In this document: piece by piece, positions 16,594-25,766 of the stretch
Layout of the letters: the number at the start of each line of letters is the position of its first letter
Numbering within the stretch: position 1 is the stretch's first letter
Source of the DNA: JABWBD01 sp040768665
Lineage (GTDB): Bacteria > Planctomycetota > Planctomycetia > Pirellulales > Thermoguttaceae
Length of the DNA: 64,000 nt
Direction: 5' to 3'
NCBI GenBank assembly: GCA_040768665.1
Contig: JAXGMN010000019.1
Span: forward strand, 1 to 64,000
The notes under the pieces: generated by a model
Database searches by the model: none
What the model saw: the letters and a program-made list of their open reading frames with translations, nothing else
Told to the model about the DNA's origin: nothing
Translations under genes and position numbers: made by a program

Positions 16594-17769
16594 CTATCCT
16601 TCCAGCCTCCATTTTGCCTGCCGCAGGACGGCCTTGGGCGAGTCCTTCATCACTTCGTACCACACACTCACCAGAGTGCCGTCGTCGAGTTGCACGGTCG
16701 AAGGATATCCCAGGTCGCCGCCGGGGCCGTCACCGGAAATGATCAACGGTTCCGACCAGGTGCGGCCGTGGTCGTTGCTCACGCGGGCCTGGTTGCCGAA
16801 TGGCGGCCGACGATGGCCGTAGGTCATCAGAAGTCGATCGTCCTTGAGCCGCAGCAGGTGCGAGGGGAGACCCCAGACTCCGATCGAATGCGGTTCGGAC
16901 CAGGTCTTGCCGCCGTCGGACGACTCGCTTTGAAGCGTTTCCCCGGAATTCTGCTTGTTATGGTTGCGAATCTGGACGACGATCCGGCCGTCGGCGGTTT
17001 CGACCGCGTGCAGCTCGTGGTAGCTGCTTGCGTTGTCGCCCTCCCGCGTGGGAATCTGGGCGAGCCATCGCCAGGTCTGGCCGTCGTCGCTCGACTCGCA
17101 GACGCCGATTCGGCGGTCACCGCTCCAGAGTTCCTTGCCGGCGTAAAGCTGGCGCCCGTCGGATAGCTGGACCGGGCCGTGAGGGCTGTTGACTTTCGAA
17201 TCGTAGCGGCCCGACCAGGTGACGCCCTCGTCGGTCGAGCGGATCATCCAGACGCCCAGGGCCTTCTGACGCTGCTCGGCGGTCAGCCGGGTGTGGGCGG
17301 CTCGCCAGCGGCGGAGGCGGTCTTCCGGCCACTTGCCCTTGCCGCTGGTTTCCGCCTCTTCGCCTTTCTTCAAGCCGGGTTCGTAGGCCAGCGACGTGAA
17401 CGTGGTGATCAGTAACGATCCCTTGGCGGTTTCCATGACGCCGGCGTCGCGATCGTCGATCTCGCAGTCCATCACCACACAGGGCCAACCCCAGGTCTCG
17501 CCACCGTCGTCGGACCGTATCAGGTCCACGCGTCCGAAAGGACAGACATGCGCCTCGCGGCCCCCGGAACAGACCACCAGGAGTTGGCCATTGGCGCGGC
17601 GGGCGATCGTCGGCCAGCCATGATACAACTCGGGCTGGTGGCTGATCACCTTGGTTTCTTGCATCTTGGCCACGGGCGCGGCGGACGCCCGCCGGTTCGT
17701 TCCCAGTACGGCAGCAGCGAAAGCCGCTCCGGTGGTTTCGATCATTTGGCGTCGGTTCATCGACTGCAT
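16594..17769 (-). CDS. Sialidase-like (BNR repeat) secreted enzyme
   Basis: 391 residues with an exported N-terminus (MNRRQMIETTGAAFAAAVLG). At least five Asp-box motifs (SDDGGETW, STDEGVTW, SSDDGQTW, SSDGGKTW, SNDHGRTW) mark a six-bladed propeller of the sialidase superfamily (GH33-like). Many planctomycete BNR proteins are annotated as exo-alpha-sialidase without proof, so the substrate is open. An AAAGGA site precedes the ATG. It is the third gene of a leftward set (symporter, small membrane protein, this gene) and probably acts in the periplasm on the glycan whose product the symporter imports. Confidence 0.85.
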   Translation of the reverse strand: MQSMNRRQMIETTGAAFAAAVLGTNRRASAAPVAKMQETKVISHQPELYHGWPTIARRANGQLLVVCSGGREAHVCPFGRVDLIRSDDGGETWGWPCVVMDCEIDDRDAGVMETAKGSLLITTFTSLAYEPGLKKGEEAETSGKGKWPEDRLRRWRAAHTRLTAEQRQKALGVWMIRSTDEGVTWSGRYDSKVNSPHGPVQLSDGRQLYAGKELWSGDRRIGVCESSDDGQTWRWLAQIPTREGDNASSYHELHAVETADGRIVVQIRNHNKQNSGETLQSESSDGGKTWSEPHSIGVWGLPSHLLRLKDDRLLMTYGHRRPPFGNQARVSNDHGRTWSEPLIISGDGPGGDLGYPSTVQLDDGTLVSVWYEVMKDSPKAVLRQAKWRLEG

Positions 17770-17784
17770 GAAGTGTTCCTTTCG

Positions 17785-18021
17785 CTAGCCCCAGCGGTAG
17801 TAAACCACAATCTCAATCAGCACGATCATTATGGCCCAGACCCGGGTGCGCCGCCACCAAGGCAGGCGAGCTTCCATTTCGCCGACCAGTCGTTGTGGCA
17901 TGATCAGCAGCCAGACCAATAGTAACGCAAAGACTGCGATGAACGCCACTTTCCCTTCGGTCGGTCCGCCCGTGGCAACGAGCTGGGTCAAGATCGGCAG
18001 TCGGGCGACAGTCAAGCTCAT
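17785..18021 (-). CDS. Small two-helix membrane protein
   Basis: 78 residues with two hydrophobic segments (about 24-42 and 60-75) separated by a basic loop (RLPWWRRTR). The ATG overlaps the symporter stop as ATGA, so the two are translationally coupled. This suggests an accessory role in the transporter. The family is not recognised. Confidence 0.75.
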   Translation of the reverse strand: MSLTVARLPILTQLVATGGPTEGKVAFIAVFALLLVWLLIMPQRLVGEMEARLPWWRRTRVWAIMIVLIEIVVYYRWG

Positions 18022-19556
18022 GCGGAAGCCTCCTCCTCAGCCGGAATCCAGCAGACGAGCCCGCGGAGCCGCTCGGTTTCGTACGGACGCGTGAGAAGAC
18101 TGACGACGATCGTGCCCAGCAAAGCCGCCACGAACGACCACCACGCGACCCAGAGAAAGGAGACCGATGCCTCGCGACCGAACACAAAGCGGGCGGCATT
18201 CAGAGCGAAGGCGGTCCCGACGCCGAGGATCATGCCGGCGAATCCGCCCCAGGCGGTCGCTCGCCGCGTGAGCATGCCCAAGAGCAGAAGAGCCAGTAAG
18301 GGCCCCTGGAAAAAGGCCATGAACGTCTGAAAAGCCTCGAAGACCGAGCCGAACTGGGTTTTGATCAAATAGCTGATCAACGCGCCCGCAGCCAGGAGCA
18401 CGACGACAAGCGTCTGTCCGGTCCGCAGGTAGTGCCGGTCGGTCGCCGAAGGGACAAACGGCCGGTAGAGATCATTCACCAGAAGCGTGCTGGCCGAGTT
18501 GACGTAGGAGTCGAGATTCGACAGCACTCCCGCCAGGAACGCGCCCAGCACCAGGCCGAGCACGCCGGTCGGCAGCAGTCGCTTGACCAGCAGAGGCAGC
18601 ACCTGGCTGCCTGCCTGCCATTCCGTTCCGGGTCTGCCGAGCTCTTCATGGAACAAGGCCACTCCGATCAGCCCTGGCAGGACCAGAAGGACCGGAAAGA
18701 AAAGCTTGATGAAGGCACAAAACAGGTACGAGGCGCGGGCATGGCTCTGGTTCTTCGTGCCGAACGCACGCTGTACGATCGCCTGGTTGCCGATCCAGTA
18801 GGCAGGACCGAGCACAAACCCCAGTCCGAGCAGGACGGCCGGCCAGGGATACTCCGGATGGTCGGCCGGCAGAATCATCTGGAAATGATGTTCGGTCCAG
18901 TCGATCGTGGCCACGCGCTCATGGAGTCCCGTGAACCCGCCGACCTGCGAGAGGCCGCTGATGCAGATCATCGCCGCGCCGACGATGAGCACGACGCACG
19001 AGAGCGCGTCGGTCACCACCACCGCCTTCAGCCCGCCGACCGTGGTGTAGATTGCCACGAGCACCGCGGTGACGGCTACGGAAAACCAGAATCCCCAACC
19101 GAGGAGCCCCTCGAACATCGCCGCGGCGCTGACGAAGATCGTGCCGACAGTGCCCATCATGAACAGGGCCCAGATCACGGCGAACGCGGTACGGACGGCG
19201 GGGTTGTAGCGGCGGCCGAGGTATTCGGGGATCGTGTAGACGCCGGCCATCCAGAACAGCGGCATGAACAGAAACGCCGCCACCAGTACGGGGAACGCGC
19301 ATCCGATGAAATCGAAGTTCATCATCACCAGGCCGTAGCGGTAGCCGTCGGTGGCCAGACCCACCATGTCCTTGGCGCCGATGTCGGAGACCACCAGCGA
19401 CATGCCGACGGCCCACCATGGGAGCGAGCGGCCCGCAAGGAAGAAGTCTTTGCTCGTTCGGATGCCGCGGCTGAACCAGACGCCCAGCGCGGTAACGCCC
19501 ACGAGATAGAGCAGCACGAGTGCCAGGTCGAGAGGATTCAGTGCGATATTGCCCAT
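18018..19556 (-). CDS. Sodium:solute symporter (SSS family)
   Basis: 512 residues with about 13 hydrophobic segments. FFLAGRSLPWWAVGMSL near residue 40, YTIPEYLGRRY near 110 and GLVLGAFLAGVLSNLDSYVNS near 340 are hallmark SSS sequences. It couples sodium entry to uptake of a sugar, sialic acid or organic acid; the substrate cannot be read from the sequence. It heads a three-gene set with the two-helix protein and the sialidase-like enzyme, so a sugar released by that enzyme is the likely cargo. Confidence 0.9.
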   Translation of the reverse strand: MGNIALNPLDLALVLLYLVGVTALGVWFSRGIRTSKDFFLAGRSLPWWAVGMSLVVSDIGAKDMVGLATDGYRYGLVMMNFDFIGCAFPVLVAAFLFMPLFWMAGVYTIPEYLGRRYNPAVRTAFAVIWALFMMGTVGTIFVSAAAMFEGLLGWGFWFSVAVTAVLVAIYTTVGGLKAVVVTDALSCVVLIVGAAMICISGLSQVGGFTGLHERVATIDWTEHHFQMILPADHPEYPWPAVLLGLGFVLGPAYWIGNQAIVQRAFGTKNQSHARASYLFCAFIKLFFPVLLVLPGLIGVALFHEELGRPGTEWQAGSQVLPLLVKRLLPTGVLGLVLGAFLAGVLSNLDSYVNSASTLLVNDLYRPFVPSATDRHYLRTGQTLVVVLLAAGALISYLIKTQFGSVFEAFQTFMAFFQGPLLALLLLGMLTRRATAWGGFAGMILGVGTAFALNAARFVFGREASVSFLWVAWWSFVAALLGTIVVSLLTRPYETERLRGLVCWIPAEEEASA

Positions 19557-19596
19557 TGGCAGTCGTTGGCGAGCCTGATTGGTTGCTGTACAGAAG

Positions 19597-19626
19597 TTGC
19601 CAGAGCCCGGCTCTGTTGGTTACAAT
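19597..19626 (+). promoter_or_regulatory. Sigma70-type promoter with an embedded palindrome
   Basis: TTGCCA (19597-19602), 18-base spacer, TACAAT (19621-19626), ending 58 bases before the TM1266-like ATG. The spacer contains CAGAGCCCGGCTCTG (19601-19615), a perfect 15-base palindrome where a repressor would block RNA polymerase. Confidence 0.55.
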
Positions 19627-19684
19627 GACGCGCCATTATGATAGGAACGAAACCGGAAAACAAGTCTCACCCAGGAGTTCCGTC

Positions 19685-19948
19685 ATGGAAGAAAAGCACA
19701 TCGTCTTTGGAGTCCATATCACGGATCGCATGACCAAGGCCGGAGCGGTGCAGGAACTGTTTACCGCCTATGGCTGCAACATCAAGACCCGCATCGGCCT
19801 GCACCACGTCGATCAGAACGTGTGTTCGCCGCGAGGGCTGATCCTGCTGGAGATGTACGGCGACGAGGCGACGTGCCACGAATTGGCCGACAAGCTCTCC
19901 GAGATCGAAGGGGTCGACGTTCAGAAGATGGTGTTCGACCATCCGTAA
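19685..19948 (+). CDS. TM1266-like ACT-fold regulator (iron-only hydrogenase system regulator family)
   Basis: 87 residues starting MEEKHIVFGVHITDRMTKAG; an AGGAG site lies 9 bases upstream. The ferredoxin-like fold pattern and the CSPRGLILLEM segment fit the small TM1266/iron-only hydrogenase regulator family, whose members resemble the NikR ligand domain. No hydrogenase genes are present in the window, so the name does not imply a hydrogenase here. It stands alone between divergent and unrelated genes. Confidence 0.75.
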   Translation: MEEKHIVFGVHITDRMTKAGAVQELFTAYGCNIKTRIGLHHVDQNVCSPRGLILLEMYGDEATCHELADKLSEIEGVDVQKMVFDHP

Positions 19949-19961
19949 TTCGTCCAGAGGT

Positions 19962-19985
19962 AAGTCCCGCTGCCGAGCGGGACTT
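19962..19985 (+). terminator. Hairpin after the TM1266-like gene (repeat family 2, copy 3)
   Basis: AAGTCCCGCT (19962-19971), loop GCCG, AGCGGGACTT (19976-19985), 14 bases after the stop codon. It belongs to the same hairpin family as 15323-15429. It may have been recruited as a terminator. Confidence 0.55.
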
Positions 19986-20200
19986 TGGCGTCTGGAATCT
20001 GCCCGACTGGCGGGACCTGCTCATCCCGCCCATCCTCGCCGGCCTGCCGTGGCGAAAGAACTGGTCTTGAACCAAAAGGCCGGAATCTCTAGCATCCCCC
20101 CGCTTGTCTCGGGCGAAGCGCTCCCGTCTTGTCTTTCTCACGCGGCTAAGACGGATCGGCAAGCTGTTTTCAATACCGGCAGAACGGAACAATCCGAGCA

Positions 20201-23200
20201 ATGCGTGTGAAACCTTCATGGCGACCGTCGACCTCTCGCGCGTCGTGGATCGTGAGAAGCCTGCTCGGCGTGCTGGTGGGGCTGACCCTGGCCGCTGCCG
20301 CGCGGAGCCAGTCCACTGCGGAGTTTCAGGTTTACCCACTCCGACACAAAGCGGCCGTGGAGGCCGAATCGCTGGTCCGCCAGATGCTGACGGATCCGAC
20401 CGCTCAGATCGTCGCGGATCCGCAGCGGAACCAGGTCCTTATTCGCGGCAGCGAGGAAACACAGCAGATTGCTCGCCAACTGATCGAGTCGATCGATCGG
20501 GCGGAGGCCGCGCGGCCGGCGGTGAAGCCGGTGATCGAAGCGTATCGCGTCGATCCGGCACGCCTCGGGGCGATGGCCGAATCGCTCCGCGCGCAATATG
20601 CCGCCCAGGAAGGCGTTCGGATCGCCGTAGATGAGAATGCCACGAAGCTTCTCATTCTTGCGCCTCCCGAGATCCATAAGGTCATCGCCGGCCAACTGTC
20701 CGGCGGGACTCCGGCTGCGGCGGGGCCCCAAGGACCGTTGCCCATCGGATCGGCGGGTCCCTCAAAGCAGCTCTGGATTCCGATCGCGCGGACCCGGCCG
20801 GATACTCTGGAATCGCGGCTGCTGGAAGTTCTCGGCCCGCGACTGTCCCGTCTGCCTCAACGGCAACCGGGGCCGCCTTTCTACGCGTTCTCGGACATGG
20901 AGGGGAGGCGTGCGGAGCTACAGATCGATCCGAGCCGAAGTGCCGCCCACGTCGCCGGCCCCGCCACCCTAGTGGATCAATTGGCCCGACTGGTATACGT
21001 GCTCGACAATCCTCGGACGGCGGGCGGCGAATCGCTCTGGGCGGTCCCCTTGATGAACGCCGGCCGGGTAAAACAGGCTGTGGGTGCTCGCCGTGGCGGT
21101 GTGGCGCCGCAAGACGCCGGCAAGCCGATACCGTTCGAGGGAACGGGCGGCGTGGTGCCGATTCCAACGCATCCGGAACCGGATAAGAGCAGCCGGACTG
21201 GGTACGTGGGTGCCGATCTGGTCACGCACTTGTTCCAGCCGGCCGAGGCTCCCGACGCCGAAGGTCCGGACGCGATGGCGATCGAGCCCCTGTCACCCGC
21301 GGAAGAGCAGGAGATCCAAGAGCGGATGGAACGGCTCCGCGAGTTGGGCCGGGACGTCGAAGTGGAAACCCTGCCCGACCTGGACGTGCTCATTCTTCGC
21401 GGACGCCAGCGCGACGTGGAGGAAATGCGGAGGATTATCGAAGAGATCGAACGGCTCAGCGCCGAGGCGGAGCCGGTGATCGATATCTACTATCTGCAAC
21501 ACGTCGGCGGGGCCGCGGTTGCGGAGATCCTGGACGAAGTGGAAAGGGCCTTGCTGGGCGGGCGCCAGGGCCGCGTCGACATCGTCCCGCTGATCAAGCC
21601 CAACGCACTGCTGCTGATCGGCTGGGGCGAGGCTTTGAAGGGGGCCAAAGAGCTGATCCGGAAGCTCGACCGGCCGGTTGCTCCCGGCGCGCAGCTCCGC
21701 GTTTTCCGGCTCAAGCACGCACCGGCGGCTACGGCTCAAACGACCGTGCAGCAGTTTTTCTCCAATCGGCAAGGCTTGGGCACGGACGTCCAGATCACGG
21801 CCGACCTTCGCACCAACTCCCTGGTCGTCTACGCCGCGCCTCGCGATATGGACGAGGTCGCCCTGTTGATTCGTCGGCTCGACGTCAACAAGAGCGATTC
21901 GGTCAACCAGGTCCGCGTATTCACACTCCAGAATTCTCTGGCCGCCGACGTGGCCGACACCCTCCAGGATGCCATTCGCGGCGGCCGGCCCGGCACGGCG
22001 GCGGGGCCGAAGTCGAGCGTGTTGGAGTTGCTTACCGTCGACGCCGAGGGCTCGAAACTACTGAAATCGGGGCTGCTGAGCGATGTGAGCATCACGCCCG
22101 ACGTCCGGATGAACACGCTCATCGTCTCCGCCCCGGCAGAGAACATGGACCTGATCGCGGCGTTGATCGAGCAGCTCGATTCGCCGACGGCAGTTGCCCA
22201 GATCAAGGTCTTCAACATCGTCAATGCCGATGCGAACTCGATCGTCCTGCTGCTGCGGACGCTGCTGCCGGCGCAAACCGGCGCGGCCGGGCAACTCCGG
22301 CTGCCGGCGGCTGAAGGGGAATCGGCGCTCACGCCGCTGCGGTTCTCGGTCGATCCACGAACCAACAGCATCATCGCGGTAGGTTCGCTGGGGGACCTGG
22401 CCATTATCGAAGCGCTCCTGCTGAGGCTGGACGAGCAGGACGTCGAGCAGCGGCGGACGACGGTCTACCGGCTCCGCAACGCACCATCGATCGACGTGGC
22501 GACCGCGATCAACGAGTTTCTTCGGAGCGAGCGGCAGTTGCTCCTGGCGGCGCCCGGCACGATCAGTCCGTTCCAGCAGATCGAGAGCGAAGTGGTCGTG
22601 GTTCCCGAGCCGGTGAGCAACGCGCTGATCATCAGCGCCACACCCCGGTTTTACGAAGAGATCATGAAACTGGTGGAAGATCTCGACGCCCAGCCGCCGC
22701 AGGTGCTGATCCAGGTCTTGATTGCCGCAGTCGATCTCGAGAACTTCAGCGAATTCGGCGTCGAGCTGGGGCTCCAGGACTCGCTGCTGTTCGACCGGAG
22801 TCTGCTGGGCGACCTGCTGACGACCACCAGCACGACCCAGCAACAGACCAACGAAGGGATCATTACTGCGACTGAGCAAACCATTCGAGCAGCGACGCTC
22901 ACACCGGGGTTCGATTTCAACAACCAGCCGCTGGGAAACAGCGGCAGCGACAAATCGCTCGCCACGTCCCAAAAAGTCGGCGGGCAGAGCCTGACTTCCT
23001 TCGGTCTTGGACGCATGGGCGAATTGGGCTACGGGGGGCTGGTCCTGTCGGCGTCGAGCGAGAGCGTGAGTCTCCTGATCCGGGCGCTGCAGCAATGCCG
23101 GCGTATCGAAGTGCTCGCCAGACCGCAGGTGATGACGTTGGACAACCAGCCGGCCTTCATCCAGGTCGGTCAGCGCGTGCCGCGGATCACGGGGTCGGCC

Positions 23201-24025
23201 GTGAACCAGGTCGGCCAGGTCAACTCGATCTCGCTGGAGAACGTCGGGCTGATCCTGGGTGTTACTCCCCGCGTGAGTCCCGGCGGCGTTGTCGTGATGG
23301 AGATCGACGCCGAACGGTCGGAGTTGGGACCACTGAGCGATGGAATTCCGGTAGCGGTGAGCGAAGGCGAGATTATCCGTTCGCCGACGGTGGATCTGGC
23401 GATGGCGCAAACCACGGTCAGCGCGAACGATGGCGAGACCGTGGTGCTGGGCGGCTTGATCAACAAGCGAACTTCGACAACACGGCGGCGTGTCCCTTGG
23501 CTCGCGGAGATTCCGGTCCTGGGCAATATCTTCAAGTACGACTCGGACGACGTCCGCCGCCAGGAGTTGCTGATCATTCTCACTCCGCACGTGGTCCACA
23601 ACGAAGCAGATGCCCAGAAGTATCTGCAACTGGAGGCTGCCAGGATGCACTGGTGCCTGGCCGACGTCCACGAGGTCCACGGGCCGACAGGGCTGTGCAA
23701 CGACTTCGAATGCCCCATTTGTCGCGGCAAGACGCAGGTGATCTATCCCGACTCGGATCCGCGCGGCGTGCTGCCCGGGGAAGCTCCCGGGGGAAAGGCC
23801 GTACCGCCGGAGTTGAAACTCACGCCGTCGCTGGAAGAGATTCCCGCGCCGGTGCCGAGCCACCCGCTTCCGCCCGGGGCCTTCGAAGTGCCGCCGGCCG
23901 GATCGATTGAAACAGTGCCCGACGGTCCACTCGGGTCGAATGCCGGCGCGGGGGAAGGCGAGTCGAACCCGCTCCGCGGCGAGACGGCTTCGGCCGCGGG
24001 GCCGTCGCTTTCGGCGAAGCATTGA
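20201..24025 (+). CDS. Giant secretin (GspD/PilQ-like) with about eight N-domains
   Basis: 1274 residues. A signal sequence (about 15-36) is followed by repeated secretin N-type modules, each with a 'hydrophobic-Y/F-L-hydrophobic' start and a TNSL(I/V)V-like core. They begin near residues 41, 110, 190, 427, 497, 570, 667 and 754, with a half module near 370. The pore-forming secretin domain spans about 833-1143 (QVLIQVLIAAVDLENF, VNQVGQVNSISLENVGLILGVTPRVS, ELLIILTPHVV). Classical GspD has four N-domains, so this periplasmic part is unusually long. After the secretin domain comes a tail with CNDFECPICRGKTQ (three Cys) and a Pro-rich end. It should form an outer-membrane channel of a type II or type IV pilus-like system; no other secretion genes are adjacent. 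A lipoprotein gene follows 42 bases later. Confidence 0.9.
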   Translation: MRVKPSWRPSTSRASWIVRSLLGVLVGLTLAAAARSQSTAEFQVYPLRHKAAVEAESLVRQMLTDPTAQIVADPQRNQVLIRGSEETQQIARQLIESIDRAEAARPAVKPVIEAYRVDPARLGAMAESLRAQYAAQEGVRIAVDENATKLLILAPPEIHKVIAGQLSGGTPAAAGPQGPLPIGSAGPSKQLWIPIARTRPDTLESRLLEVLGPRLSRLPQRQPGPPFYAFSDMEGRRAELQIDPSRSAAHVAGPATLVDQLARLVYVLDNPRTAGGESLWAVPLMNAGRVKQAVGARRGGVAPQDAGKPIPFEGTGGVVPIPTHPEPDKSSRTGYVGADLVTHLFQPAEAPDAEGPDAMAIEPLSPAEEQEIQERMERLRELGRDVEVETLPDLDVLILRGRQRDVEEMRRIIEEIERLSAEAEPVIDIYYLQHVGGAAVAEILDEVERALLGGRQGRVDIVPLIKPNALLLIGWGEALKGAKELIRKLDRPVAPGAQLRVFRLKHAPAATAQTTVQQFFSNRQGLGTDVQITADLRTNSLVVYAAPRDMDEVALLIRRLDVNKSDSVNQVRVFTLQNSLAADVADTLQDAIRGGRPGTAAGPKSSVLELLTVDAEGSKLLKSGLLSDVSITPDVRMNTLIVSAPAENMDLIAALIEQLDSPTAVAQIKVFNIVNADANSIVLLLRTLLPAQTGAAGQLRLPAAEGESALTPLRFSVDPRTNSIIAVGSLGDLAIIEALLLRLDEQDVEQRRTTVYRLRNAPSIDVATAINEFLRSERQLLLAAPGTISPFQQIESEVVVVPEPVSNALIISATPRFYEEIMKLVEDLDAQPPQVLIQVLIAAVDLENFSEFGVELGLQDSLLFDRSLLGDLLTTTSTTQQQTNEGIITATEQTIRAATLTPGFDFNNQPLGNSGSDKSLATSQKVGGQSLTSFGLGRMGELGYGGLVLSASSESVSLLIRALQQCRRIEVLARPQVMTLDNQPAFIQVGQRVPRITGSAVNQVGQVNSISLENVGLILGVTPRVSPGGVVVMEIDAERSELGPLSDGIPVAVSEGEIIRSPTVDLAMAQTTVSANDGETVVLGGLINKRTSTTRRRVPWLAEIPVLGNIFKYDSDDVRRQELLIILTPHVVHNEADAQKYLQLEAARMHWCLADVHEVHGPTGLCNDFECPICRGKTQVIYPDSDPRGVLPGEAPGGKAVPPELKLTPSLEEIPAPVPSHPLPPGAFEVPPAGSIETVPDGPLGSNAGAGEGESNPLRGETASAAGPSLSAKH

Positions 24026-24067
24026 ACCATCGGGCGTCAAGTATCGAGAAAGGAGCACTGCGTACGG

Positions 24068-25150
24068 ATGACGTCGCTCGTGAAGCCGACTTTGACGCTC
24101 TGGCTGGCAGGGATCGTCGTCGCACTTGGCGGCTGTACGCAGCTTGACCTGTCCAAAGGCCTGACGCCTTTGAAGTCCAAGCCGAAGCCGAGAATCCCGG
24201 AACGGATGGTCGACGCCTGGACGGATACCGTTCTTCACCAGAGCGGGCAGAGGGGCGTTCGCGGCTTCGGCGGCCGGGTGATGTTCTACGCCAAGGACCA
24301 GGATGAAGCCGTGGCGGTCGATGGGACTTTCACCGTCTACGCCTTCGACGACTCCGACGCGGAAGCCGACGCGGATGCGGATCCCGATCATCAGTCGCCG
24401 GACAAGAAGTACGTTTTCAGCCGCGAGCAGTTGGCAGAGCACTACAGCAAATCGCCGTTGGGACATTCCTACAGTTTCTGGATCCCCTGGGATGAAGTCG
24501 GCGGCGAGGAAAAGCGGATTACGCTGATCAGCCGATTCGTCGACGGCACGAGCCAGGTGATTATGTCGAAACCGTGCCGGCAGACGTTGCCGGGCATCCA
24601 GCCGAAAGCCAAAAAGGACGAAGTTGCCAAGGAGGCGGCACAAGCGGGCGACAATACCAAGCCCGCGGAGAACGGCGTTCGGCACGCGAGCTTCGACACA
24701 GCGACAACGGCCGAGAATGCCAAATCGGAAAGGTCGACTGCAACGATCGACGTTCCGCCCAGTTTCGCGCGCCGCCTGCAAAACACGCCCGATTCCCAAG
24801 GGCGGGCTTCGGACGGCTCAGTAACAGACGTCCCCCAGAGTCGGACCGACGCGACGACGTCGGATTCCTCGAGCACGACGACCCCGAGCAAGTCGGCTAG
24901 CGAGTCGGAGAAGCCGTCGCCGTCTGAACCGGCCGCGGCGGAGTCTGCAGAACCTGCTTTACGCGCAACTCGTTCTGCACCTTCGAGATTCCCGGCTCGA
25001 AGAGAACGAGCAGTTCGGCAATCCTTCGGTCGTGTTCGGACTGAACCTCACCCCGCAGCGTGGCCGTCGGCCCTTCCACGAACACCTCGACCGGAGCGGT
25101 CCAACGAATCGAGTCCGACGCTGCCAGCCGACGCTGAATCTCCGAGCTGA
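24068..25150 (+). CDS. Lipoprotein partner of the secretin, with overlapping antisense end
   Basis: 360 residues with a lipobox (VVALGGC, Cys 23). The conserved-looking part (about 35-180) includes RMVDAWTDTVLHQSGQRGVRGFGGRVMF-type sequence and GHSYSFWIPWDEVGG. It is followed by a low-complexity Ser/Thr/Glu tail. The frame runs on into the 3' half of a convergent BON-domain gene, so the last 84 residues (from about 277) are arginine-rich antisense reading and probably not an original part of the protein. It follows the secretin closely and may act as its pilotin or assembly factor (inference). Confidence 0.75.
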   Translation: MTSLVKPTLTLWLAGIVVALGGCTQLDLSKGLTPLKSKPKPRIPERMVDAWTDTVLHQSGQRGVRGFGGRVMFYAKDQDEAVAVDGTFTVYAFDDSDAEADADADPDHQSPDKKYVFSREQLAEHYSKSPLGHSYSFWIPWDEVGGEEKRITLISRFVDGTSQVIMSKPCRQTLPGIQPKAKKDEVAKEAAQAGDNTKPAENGVRHASFDTATTAENAKSERSTATIDVPPSFARRLQNTPDSQGRASDGSVTDVPQSRTDATTSDSSSTTTPSKSASESEKPSPSEPAAAESAEPALRATRSAPSRFPARRERAVRQSFGRVRTEPHPAAWPSALPRTPRPERSNESSPTLPADAESPS

Positions 25151-25566
25151 GCTTCTGGACCTCGGCGGGCGAATAGCGGAAACCCACGGCCAGTCGCGGC
25201 TCGTACATTCCGGCGCGGCTGCGGGAAGAAGACAGAGCGCTGCGGTTCGCATCCGGTGCACGTTCGATCCGCAAGTTCGACACCGCGGATCGCACGCGGC
25301 CATCCCCGTGCCCTGCTCTGCGCTGACGAAGCTATCCCGTGCGGTGCTGCCGACGAAGTCGCTCTGCTTCGGTTGCCGCGAACGAATCGCTCACTTCCCT
25401 GGACGGTGCCCACACTGGACGTATCGGCAGTGGTCCGGGAGGCGCTGCGGCCGCTACCCAGGGATCGCTGCCCGAACATCTGGGCGTTGGCCTGCTTTTC
25501 TGAGGCAACGCGGCCAAACCAAGAAGACCAGATCGAGACAATCGGGACGAAATGGGTCTGTTTCAC
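24897..25566 (-). pseudogene. BON-domain secreted protein with two frameshifts
   Basis: Three frames make one coherent protein. Frame A starts with GTG at 25566 (AGGGGA site) and reads through AQMFGQRSLGSGRSASR to SERFVRGNR near 25375. Frame B carries SDFVGSTARDSFVSAEQGTG. Frame C, from about 25300, carries VRSAVSNLRIERAPDANRS, GMYEPRLAVGF and the BON domain (ATLRGEVQSEHDRRIAELL) to the TAG at 24897. MFGxRSLGSG...RYVRGNRxxxDFVG is a planctomycete BON-protein pattern known to me. The 3' 254 bases overlap the lipoprotein gene on the other strand. Confidence 0.7.
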
Positions 25567-25766
25567 CTTCTGTCTCCCCTCTGATAGTGGATCACCCCAG
25601 TCTACCCGATCCTGGTTTTTTGGGCAACCTCTCCACACGGGGGAGGGCTGGGGCGGCTCTCCCTCCAGCCAAGCCTTGCACGTACCAGGGTGGCCCGCTA
25701 CAGTCGAGAACGACGACAACCCAGCAGGCACGCCATTCCTGCCGTCTGCGAAGCGAGCTTCCCTCC

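Noticed and set aside
22058..24799. 913-codon minus-strand frame opposite the secretin
   Set aside because: Antisense shadow of a high-GC gene; Arg/His/Gln-rich, no domain, while the plus strand gives a clear secretin.
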